Below are positions 16,196 to 21,451 of a stretch of 21,451 nt of DNA, piece by piece. Numbering within the stretch: position 1 is the stretch's first letter; each line of letters begins with the position of its first letter. The notes under the pieces were generated by a model. That model saw only the letters and a list, made by a program, of their open reading frames with translations. It was not told where the DNA came from and did not search any database. The translations under genes and the position numbers were made by a program. This DNA is from Polaromonas sp. (lineage in GTDB: Bacteria; Pseudomonadota; Gammaproteobacteria; Burkholderiales; Burkholderiaceae_C), in NCBI GenBank assembly GCA_023259235.1, contig JAHFQQ010000016.1:1-21451 (forward strand). Direction: 5' to 3'.

Positions 16196-16246
16196 CTGTC
16201 CAGATGCCACGAGGGAAAACCTTGCGATTTCTGGCTTTCTGGACAG
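16196..16246 (-). other. Strong stem-loop between secG and tRNA-Leu
   Basis: CTGTCCAGA at 16196-16204 pairs perfectly with TCTGGACAG at 16238-16246. The stem can continue with GCC/GGC after a small internal loop, giving about 12 bp in total. It lies 9 bases before the mature tRNA 5' end. No T-run follows, so it is not an intrinsic terminator. A processing or mRNA-protecting role is inferred. Confidence 0.6.
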
Positions 16247-16304
16247 ATTAGAGTTTACCCTGAAACACCCCCCGATTCCGTGAGAGGAAGAGTGAATCAA
16301 CAGG

Positions 16305-16730
16305 TTATTTCGTCGGGATTTGGGCCGCACCCGATGCCGCAGGCGCAGGTGGTGTGGGCGCAGTAGCGCTACCCGTAGCCGGTGCCGTAGTTACCGGAAT
16401 CTGAGCCGCGCCGGAAGCGGCCGATGCCGCAGCGCCGGGTGTGGGCGCCGTGACTGCGACACCTTCCAGCACACTGGAACTGGTGCGTGGTTGCGCATTG
16501 CCGTAGTACGCCAGCAGCAAGGTGCACGCAAAAAATACCGCGGCCAGGATACCGGTAGTACGCGAAAGAAAGTTGGCGCTGCCGCTGGCACCAAACAGGC
16601 TGCCCGAGCTGCCACTGCCAAACGCCGCCCCCATGTCAGCGCCTTTGCCATGCTGGACCAGAATCAGGCCAATCATGACCAGTGCCGAAAGCATTTGCAA
16701 TGCGAGGATAACGGTTAGTAAAGCATTCAT
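16305..16730 (-). CDS. secG: Preprotein translocase subunit SecG
   Basis: This 141-residue protein is the accessory SecYEG subunit that aids protein export across the inner membrane. It has two transmembrane segments (about residues 4-26 and 58-77) joined by the conserved loop LVQHGKGADMGAAFGSGSSG and SLFGASGSANFLSRTTG. After residue 80 comes a low-complexity Ala/Pro/Thr tail in which a unit TAPTP...ASGAAQIP occurs twice (94-112 and 123-139). The tail makes it longer than E. coli SecG. The gene starts 33 bases after the tpiA stop, the tpiA-secG order common in proteobacteria. Confidence 0.94.
   Translation of the reverse strand: MNALLTVILALQMLSALVMIGLILVQHGKGADMGAAFGSGSSGSLFGASGSANFLSRTTGILAAVFFACTLLLAYYGNAQPRTSSSVLEGVAVTAPTPGAAASAASGAAQIPVTTAPATGSATAPTPPAPAASGAAQIPTK
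16315..16455. repeat. Imperfect tandem duplication in the 3' end of secG
   Basis: Two copies, about 16315-16362 and 16396-16455, share blocks such as CCGATGCCGCAG and GTGTGGGCGC in the same order. They encode the doubled TAPTP...ASGAAQIP unit of the SecG tail. One copy has a short extra insertion (near 16412-16419). Edges are approximate. Confidence 0.55.
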
Positions 16731-16763
16731 GAGTACTCCTAATTTAATAGCGTTCTGCGCCTT

Positions 16764-17534
16764 TTATACCTGGGCTGCAGCAATAATTGTCAAGAAATCA
16801 TGGGCCTTGAGCGAGGCGCCGCCAATCAGACCGCCATCAATGTCGGGTTGTGCCAGCAGTGAAGCCGCATTGGCCGCATTCATGCTGCCGCCATACAGAA
16901 TCTTCACCCGCGCGAACAGGTCTGTGACGGCTTCGAGCCCGGCCCGCAAAACGGCATGAACCGCCTGGGCTTGCGGCGGCGAAGCCGACCTGCCGGTACC
17001 AATGGCCCACACCGGCTCATAGGCCAGTACGATCTCACTGATGCGGTGCCCGTTGGCGCTGATCACTGCCGCCAGCTGGCGCTTGATCACTTCTTCGGTA
17101 TGACCCGCTTCGCGTTCGATCAGCGTCTCGCCAATGCAGACAATCGGAGTCATGCCGGATGCCAGCACGGCCCCGGCTTTTTCGGCTACCAGCGCATCAG
17201 TTTCAAAGTGGTACTGACGCCGCTCGGAATGGCCGACGATCACGTAACGGCAGCCCAGGTCCTTGAGCATGGCCGCGCTGACCTCGCCGGTATAGGCACC
17301 CGCGTCATGCGCCGAAACATCTTGCGCGCCCAGTTCAATGCCGGACAGGGCGGGTTGGCTCGCCTTCAGCGCTTGAACCTGTGCCAGATAGGGCGCGGGC
17401 ACGCACACGGCAACATCGCAATGCAAACTGCCAGCCGGCACCCGCTCCAGCCCCTGACCGAGCGCAAGCAGCAAGGCCTCATTGGCTGTCAGGCTGCCGT
17501 TCATCTTCCAGTTTCCTGCGATCAGCTTTTTCAT
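16764..17534 (-). CDS. tpiA: Triosephosphate isomerase
   Basis: This 256-residue cytoplasmic TIM-barrel enzyme interconverts dihydroxyacetone phosphate and glyceraldehyde 3-phosphate in glycolysis and gluconeogenesis. Catalytic residues are present: N8 and K10 in GNWKMN, H102 in VIVGHSERR, and E173 in LAYEPVWAIGTG. The phosphate-gripping loop 6 follows, and the phosphate site YGGSMNAANAASLL and DGGLIGGASL are near the C-terminus. The start at 17534 is fixed by the conserved MKKLIAGNWKMN. It lies 23 bases after the quinone oxidoreductase stop. Confidence 0.97.
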   Translation of the reverse strand: MKKLIAGNWKMNGSLTANEALLLALGQGLERVPAGSLHCDVAVCVPAPYLAQVQALKASQPALSGIELGAQDVSAHDAGAYTGEVSAAMLKDLGCRYVIVGHSERRQYHFETDALVAEKAGAVLASGMTPIVCIGETLIEREAGHTEEVIKRQLAAVISANGHRISEIVLAYEPVWAIGTGRSASPPQAQAVHAVLRAGLEAVTDLFARVKILYGGSMNAANAASLLAQPDIDGGLIGGASLKAHDFLTIIAAAQV

Positions 17535-17557
17535 GGGTTCCTCATGCTTCCTGCCGG

Positions 17558-18544
17558 CTACCAGGTTAAAACGATTTTTCCGACATGCTGGTTGGACTCC
17601 ATCAGCGCATGCGCACTGGCTGCGTCAATGGCTGCAAAAGTCTCGTGAATTACTGGCTTGATAGCGCCCGTGGCAAGCAGCGGCCAGACCTTTTCCCTCA
17701 AGGCTTTTGCAATTGAAGTTTTGAACGCCAGCGAACGCGGTCGCAGGGTTGAGCCGGTAATGCTCAGTCGCTTGCGCAACACCAGACCGGCGTTGAACTC
17801 CGCCTTCACGCCTCCCTGCAGCGCAATGATGACCAGGCGGCCATCTTCGGCAAGGCTCTCTACTTCGCGCGCCACGTAGCTGCCGGCAACCATGTCAAGA
17901 ATGACATCAGCGCCGCGGCCTTCCGTCAGCCTTTTCGTCTCTTGCACAAAATCGCCGGTCTTGTAATTGATTGCATGGCTGGCCCCCAGTGCCACGCAGG
18001 CCGCACATTTTTCATCGCTGCCGGCCGTCACCAACACCGTCGAGCCCAGCGCCCTGGCAATCTGGATGGCCGCAACGCCAATACCGCTGGAGCCTCCCTG
18101 AATCAGCAGCGTCTCGCCTTTTTGCAGATGCGCCCGCTCAAAAACATTGCTCCAGACCGTGAAGAAAGTCTCGGGTAGCGAAGCGGCCTGCAGATCGCTC
18201 AGGCCTGGCGGCACGGGCAGGCACTGCCCGACGGGCGCCACGCACAATTCGGCATAACCCCCCCCGGCCACCAGCGCGCAGACGTGGTCGCCGATCCTGA
18301 AACCGGCAGCGCGCATGGCCTGCGCGTCACCCGCGACGATTTCACCGGCGACCTCGAGGCCCGGAATATCGGATGCGCCAGGCGGCACCGGGTAGTTGCC
18401 GGTGCGCTGCAACACATCAGGCCGGTTCACGCCGCTGGTGCTCACGCGGATCAGCACTTCGCCGACACCCTGGACCGGGTCCGCACGCTCGCCCAGACGC
18501 AGCACGTCGGGCGCGCCATACGAGGTAATTTCAACGGCTCTCAT
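17558..18544 (-). CDS. NAD(P)H:quinone oxidoreductase, zinc-free medium-chain family
   Basis: This 328-residue protein belongs to the zinc-independent quinone oxidoreductase branch of medium-chain dehydrogenases, close to the PIG3 type. The N-terminal GroES-like domain has GVNRPDVLQRTGNYPVPPG at about 38-56. The Rossmann domain carries the nucleotide motif IQGGSSGIGVAAIQIA at about 148-163. Structural and catalytic zinc cysteines of alcohol dehydrogenases are absent. It probably reduces quinones with NADPH; the physiological substrate cannot be told. It starts 75 bases after the pnp stop across a repeat-bearing spacer and is followed closely by tpiA, suggesting co-transcription. Confidence 0.92.
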   Translation of the reverse strand: MRAVEITSYGAPDVLRLGERADPVQGVGEVLIRVSTSGVNRPDVLQRTGNYPVPPGASDIPGLEVAGEIVAGDAQAMRAAGFRIGDHVCALVAGGGYAELCVAPVGQCLPVPPGLSDLQAASLPETFFTVWSNVFERAHLQKGETLLIQGGSSGIGVAAIQIARALGSTVLVTAGSDEKCAACVALGASHAINYKTGDFVQETKRLTEGRGADVILDMVAGSYVAREVESLAEDGRLVIIALQGGVKAEFNAGLVLRKRLSITGSTLRPRSLAFKTSIAKALREKVWPLLATGAIKPVIHETFAAIDAASAHALMESNQHVGKIVLTW

Positions 18545-18565
18545 AAATTCCCGGCTTGTTTACGC

Positions 18566-18615
18566 GACTCGCCCCCGACCAGCAGGCGCAAGCAGCTATT
18601 AAATCAATAGCAAAG
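18566..18615. repeat. Hairpin repeat of Comamonadaceae-dispersed type
   Basis: In the pnp-quinone oxidoreductase spacer the minus strand reads GCTATT-GATTT-AATAGC (perfect 6-bp stem, 18595-18611) followed by TGCTTGCGCCTGCTGG. I recognise this arrangement from memory as like a short repeat scattered through Polaromonas, Rhodoferax and Acidovorax genomes. No T-run follows, so it is not a standard terminator. Only one copy is in the window, so repeat status is not proven here. Confidence 0.5.
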
Positions 18616-18619
18616 TGGT

Positions 18620-20737
18620 TTAACCGTGATCCTGATTTTGAACCGGGCGGTCGAGCAGCGCTTTCATGGACAACTTGACGCGACCCTTTTCGTCGGTTTC
18701 CAGAACCTTGACCCTGACGATCTGGCCTTCGCTCAGGTAGTCGCTTACTTTCTCGACACGCTCGTGGGCGATCTGGCTGATGTGCAGCAGGCCGTCCTTG
18801 CCGGGCAGCAGGTTGATCAGGGCACCGAAGTCCAGAATCTTGGTGACCGGGCCTTCATAGATCTTGCCGATTTCAACTTCGGCGGTAATCTCGGCAATAC
18901 GGCGTTTCGCCTCGTCGGCCTTGTCGCTGTCGTTCGAGGCGATGGTGATGGTGCCATCTTCCTCGATGTTGATCTGGGTACCGGTTTCCTCGGTCAGCGC
19001 GCGGATTACGGCGCCACCCTTGCCGATCACATCGCGGATCTTCTCGGGGTTGATCTTCATCACATACAGGCGCGGCGCAAAGTCAGAGACCTCGGTTCGG
19101 GCCTGACCCATGGCTTCCTGCATCTTGCCCAGGATGTGCATGCGTGCCTCCTTGGCCTGCGCCAGCGCGACCTGCATGATTTCCCTGGTGATGCCCTGGA
19201 TCTTGATGTCCATCTGCAGCGCGGTGATGCCGTTGGTGGTGCCGGCCACCTTGAAGTCCATGTCACCGAGGTGGTCTTCGTCGCCCAGGATGTCGGTCAA
19301 CACCGCAAAGCGGTTGTCTTCCTTGATCAGACCCATGGCGATGCCGGCCACGTGGGCCTTCATCGGCACGCCGGCATCCATCAGCGACAGGCAGCCGCCG
19401 CAGACGGAAGCCATCGACGACGAACCGTTGGACTCGGTGATCTCACTGACCACGCGCATGGTGTAAGGGAACTCTTCCTTGCTCGGCAGGCAGGCCACCA
19501 AGGCGCGCTTGGCCAGACGGCCGTGGCCAATCTCACGGCGCTTGGGGCTCCCCACGCGGCCAGTTTCGCCGGTGGCAAACGGAGGCATGTTGTAGTGCAG
19601 CATGAAGCGGTCTTCATAGTCGCCGCTCAAAGCGTCGATGCGCTGGGCATCGCGCTCGGTACCGAGCGTTGTTACCACCAGGGCCTGGGTTTCGCCACGG
19701 GTGAACAAGGCCGAGCCGTGGGTACGGGGCAGCACGCTGTTGCGGATTTCAATGGCGCGCACCGTACGGGTGTCGCGCCCGTCGATACGGGGCTCGCCGG
19801 CCAGTATTTGTCCGCGCACAATTTTGGCTTCGATATCAAAGAGCATGCCTTCGACGGCAACGCTGTCAAATTCAACGCCCTCGGCCTTCAGACCCTTCAT
19901 CACCCAGGTGTAGGTTTCGCGGGTAGCGTGGGTTCGCGCCTGTTTGTTGCGTATCTGGTAGGCGGCGGCCAGCTTTTCCTCGCCGAGGGCAGCCACCTTG
20001 GCGATCAGCACCTCATCCCTGGCCGGAGCTCTCCAGTCCCACACAGGCTTGCCGGCATCGCGCACCAGTTCATGGATTGCGTTGATGGCAATGTTGCCCT
20101 GCTCATGGCCAAACACCACGGCGCCGAGCATGACTTCTTCCGACAGTTGCCTGGCTTCGGACTCAACCATCAACACGGCGGCTTCGGTACCCGCCACGAC
20201 CAGATCCAGGACCGAATCCTTGCGCGCGGTCTGCCCGGGGTTGAGCACATATTCACCATTGACGTAGCCGACGCGAGCAGCGCCGATCGGGCCGTTGAAC
20301 GGCACACCGCTGACAGACAACGCGGCGCTGACTGCGATCAGGGCGGCAATATCGGCGTCCACTTCAGGGTTCAGGGACAGCGTGTGAACCACCACATGCA
20401 CTTCGTTAAAAAAGCCTTCGGGAAACAGCGGACGGATCGGGCGGTCGATCAGGCGGCTGGTCAGCGTCTCGAACTCGCTGGGGCGGCCTTCGCGCTTGAA
20501 GAAGCTGCCGGGGATCTTGCCTGCGGCGTAGGTCTTTTCCAGGTAATCAACCGTCAGGGGAAAGAAGTCCTGGCCGGCCTTGCCTTCGGTCTTGGCAACG
20601 ACGGTGGCCAGCACCACCGTGCCGTCCATGTCCAGCAGCACGGCGCCAGTCGATTGGCGGGCGATTTCGCCGGTTTCCATGGTGACCGTGTTCTGGCCCC
20701 ATTGGAAGGTCTTGGTAGCTTTATTGAAAATGCTCAT
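18620..20737 (-). CDS. pnp: Polyribonucleotide nucleotidyltransferase (PNPase)
   Basis: This 705-residue enzyme degrades RNA 3' to 5' by phosphorolysis and is a degradosome component in many bacteria. It has two RNase PH-like domains (the first includes FFKREGRPSE near residue 80; the second begins near 320 with PRTHGSALFTRGETQ), a linking helical domain, a KH domain at about 560-620 with the GKGG loop, and an S1 domain at about 622-692. The frame is open to 20812, but ATG 20737 gives the universal MSIFNKATKTFQWG start and has GGAG upstream. The extra upstream residues are leader sequence. Its leader holds stem-loops like those used for self-control in E. coli, and rpsO lies just upstream as in many proteobacteria. 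Confidence 0.97.
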   Translation of the reverse strand: MSIFNKATKTFQWGQNTVTMETGEIARQSTGAVLLDMDGTVVLATVVAKTEGKAGQDFFPLTVDYLEKTYAAGKIPGSFFKREGRPSEFETLTSRLIDRPIRPLFPEGFFNEVHVVVHTLSLNPEVDADIAALIAVSAALSVSGVPFNGPIGAARVGYVNGEYVLNPGQTARKDSVLDLVVAGTEAAVLMVESEARQLSEEVMLGAVVFGHEQGNIAINAIHELVRDAGKPVWDWRAPARDEVLIAKVAALGEEKLAAAYQIRNKQARTHATRETYTWVMKGLKAEGVEFDSVAVEGMLFDIEAKIVRGQILAGEPRIDGRDTRTVRAIEIRNSVLPRTHGSALFTRGETQALVVTTLGTERDAQRIDALSGDYEDRFMLHYNMPPFATGETGRVGSPKRREIGHGRLAKRALVACLPSKEEFPYTMRVVSEITESNGSSSMASVCGGCLSLMDAGVPMKAHVAGIAMGLIKEDNRFAVLTDILGDEDHLGDMDFKVAGTTNGITALQMDIKIQGITREIMQVALAQAKEARMHILGKMQEAMGQARTEVSDFAPRLYVMKINPEKIRDVIGKGGAVIRALTEETGTQINIEEDGTITIASNDSDKADEAKRRIAEITAEVEIGKIYEGPVTKILDFGALINLLPGKDGLLHISQIAHERVEKVSDYLSEGQIVRVKVLETDEKGRVKLSMKALLDRPVQNQDHG

Positions 20738-20755
20738 GTTTTTCTCCAGTTGACG

Positions 20756-20775
20756 GGGTGCATCAGGCAGCACCC
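20756..20775 (-). other. Stem-loop just upstream of the pnp ribosome-binding site
   Basis: GGGTGC at 20756-20761 pairs with GCACCC at 20770-20775 (6 bp, 8-base loop). It ends 8 bases before the GGAG ribosome-binding sequence of pnp (20744-20747), so it could influence initiation. Confidence 0.5.
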
Positions 20776-20809
20776 GGTGCCCGGAGCGGTGGCAAACCGA
20801 ACACGATGC

Positions 20810-20863
20810 CATTCCACAAAACGCCGCGAAGCGAAGGGCTTCAAGGATTCTTCTTGTGGAATG
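20810..20863 (-). promoter_or_regulatory. pnp leader hairpin, candidate RNase III/PNPase control element
   Basis: CATTCCACAA at 20810-20819 pairs perfectly with TTGTGGAATG at 20854-20863, enclosing a smaller hairpin GAAGC/GCTTC at 20828-20842. It lies 73 bases before the pnp ATG. In E. coli the pnp leader forms a duplex that RNase III cuts, after which PNPase represses its own message. Position and shape fit the same role; the sequence itself does not prove it. Confidence 0.6.
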
Positions 20864-20947
20864 ACACAGCGCGTGCTCTTCTTGCCCTGCTCCGAAGTTA
20901 AATCAGCGATGCCGGGAGCATTTCTGAAATTTCGTACATTTTCAAGT

Positions 20948-20982
20948 AAAAAAACGCCTGAGCTAGTGAACTAACCCAGGCG
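20948..20982 (-). terminator. Intrinsic terminator after rpsO
   Basis: On the minus strand CGCCTG (20982-20977) pairs with CAGGCG (20960-20955), and inner GTTAGT pairs with ACTAGC around a tight loop, followed by seven T (20954-20948). It lies 20 bases past the rpsO stop and before pnp, so rpsO should largely end here with pnp transcribed by read-through or from its own promoter in the spacer. Confidence 0.88.
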
Positions 20983-21002
20983 CTCTCATGTCGTTTTACC
21001 GC

Positions 21003-21269
21003 CTATTTACGCAGTCCAAGCTTGGTAATCAGCGCCACATAACGGGCCGCGTCCCTGGACTTCAGGTAGTCCAGCAGCTTGCGGCGCCGGCTCACCATGC
21101 GCAACAGCCCGCGGCGGCCATGGTGGTCCTTGGCGTGGGTTTTGAAATGGGGCATCAGTTCGTTGATGCGGCCGGTCAGCAGCGCAACCTGGACTTCAGG
21201 ACTGCCGGTGTCGTTGGCAGCGCGCGCATTGTCCTTGACAATGCCGGCCTTGATTGATTTTTCGATCAT
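21003..21269 (-). CDS. rpsO: 30S ribosomal protein S15
   Basis: This 88-residue helical protein binds 16S rRNA early in assembly of the small subunit platform. The sequence has the family features GSPEVQVALLTGRI, HAKDHHGRRGLLRMVSRRRK (about residues 45-64, containing the rRNA-contacting His and Asp) and LLDYLKSRDAARY. Length is one residue short of the usual 89. The start at 21269 has an AGAGGAA ribosome-binding site 6 to 7 bases upstream. The 110-base leader can form a small hairpin, and S15 controls its own translation in several bacteria, but no specific binding site can be named here. Confidence 0.97.
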   Translation of the reverse strand: MIEKSIKAGIVKDNARAANDTGSPEVQVALLTGRINELMPHFKTHAKDHHGRRGLLRMVSRRRKLLDYLKSRDAARYVALITKLGLRK

Positions 21270-21380
21270 GATTTTCCTCTAGCAGCAATGCCGCACTTGC
21301 GAGCGAAGCAGTGTTCCCACTATCGGGACTTGACCGCTTTCGTCGTGATTTGCCTGGCACGGAGCCTGACAAAGCCAGTC

Positions 21381-21386
21381 ATTATA
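21381..21386 (-). promoter_or_regulatory. Candidate -10 box of the rpsO promoter
   Basis: The minus strand has a consensus TATAAT at 21386-21381, 112 bases before the rpsO ATG and overlapping the stop codon of the gene upstream. No good -35 hexamer is found at 16-18 bases. The surrounding ATTATAAT is its own reverse complement, so the direction is not certain from this box alone. Confidence 0.45.
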
Positions 21387-21451
21387 ATGCAAGCCAGCGT
21401 TCCAGGCGTTCCACGCCCTGCCCCAGCCTGGCGACATCCTGGCTGGCAAAG
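21382..21451 (-). CDS. C-terminal end of an unidentified minus-strand gene
   Basis: The last 22 codons of a frame enter from the right edge: FASQDVARLGQGVERLERWL, then AL, then TAA at 21384-21382. The pattern of an acidic residue followed by GVERLERWL resembles the C-terminal helix of PLP-dependent aminotransferases, but the piece is too short to name. It lies upstream of rpsO on the same strand and supports one shared direction of transcription. Confidence 0.45.
   Translation of the reverse strand, partial: FASQDVARLGQGVERLERWLAL

Noticed and set aside
20738..20812. Longer PNPase starting at 20812
   Set aside because: The upstream residues are encoded by leader hairpin sequence; the universal PNPase N-terminus and a ribosome-binding site fit ATG 20737.
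18626..20974. A 782-codon open frame on the plus strand opposite the whole of pnp
   Set aside because: It mirrors the pnp gene, is rich in His, Gly, Gln and Val as expected from a complementary-strand frame of a GC-biased gene, matches no family I recognise, and runs through the leader and terminator. Long antisense frames arise from codon bias.
1..21451. CRISPR arrays, insertion sequences, phage genes, toxin-antitoxin or defence genes
   Set aside because: No regularly spaced repeats, transposase or integrase motifs, or unexplained gene-sized frames were seen. All long frames are explained by housekeeping genes or their shadows.

Overview
The window is an almost unbroken block of housekeeping genes read from the minus strand, running from rpsO at the right edge to a DUF1178 gene near the left edge. 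Only the 3' end of a glutamate dehydrogenase gene at the extreme left is on the plus strand. The order rpsO, pnp, quinone oxidoreductase, tpiA, secG, tRNA-Leu, nuoA-N, NUDIX hydrolase, DUF1178 is the layout I associate with Burkholderiales, and with Comamonadaceae such as Polaromonas or Rhodoferax in particular. Moderately high GC, the protein sequences, and a short hairpin repeat after pnp that resembles one dispersed in Comamonadaceae genomes agree with this. The assignment comes from remembered gene order and protein style, not from a search.

Reading in the direction of transcription (right to left): the last 22 codons of an unidentified minus-strand gene; a candidate promoter and rpsO; an intrinsic terminator; a structured leader and pnp; a repeat-bearing spacer; a zinc-free quinone oxidoreductase; tpiA; secG; a strong hairpin; tRNA-Leu(GAG); then all fourteen nuo genes as separate reading frames in the canonical order A-B-C-D-E-F-G-H-I-J-K-L-M-N; a stem-loop; a NUDIX hydrolase of ADP-ribose pyrophosphatase type; and DUF1178. 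The last converges with the glutamate dehydrogenase gene.

Functionally this is respiratory complex I (NADH:ubiquinone oxidoreductase). NuoE, F and G form the NADH-oxidising arm, NuoB, C, D and I the connecting arm that carries electrons to quinone, and NuoA, H, J, K, L, M and N the proton-pumping membrane arm. The iron-sulphur ligands of the NuoB, E, F, G and I clusters are visible, and the optional N7 cluster of NuoG is absent. Three gene pairs overlap by ATGA (nuoE/F, nuoG/H, nuoJ/K). The upstream genes cover ribosome assembly (S15), RNA decay (PNPase), glycolysis (TpiA) and protein export (SecG).

I found no hidden new system. The second-look items are non-coding or small: the pnp leader hairpin, a palindromic repeat that encodes the end of NuoF and carries the nuoG ribosome-binding region, a hairpin between secG and the tRNA, a duplicated Ala/Pro tail in SecG, and a dispersed-type repeat after pnp. 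No stretch over 300 bases lacks a gene; the longest gap is the 265-base rpsO-pnp spacer.
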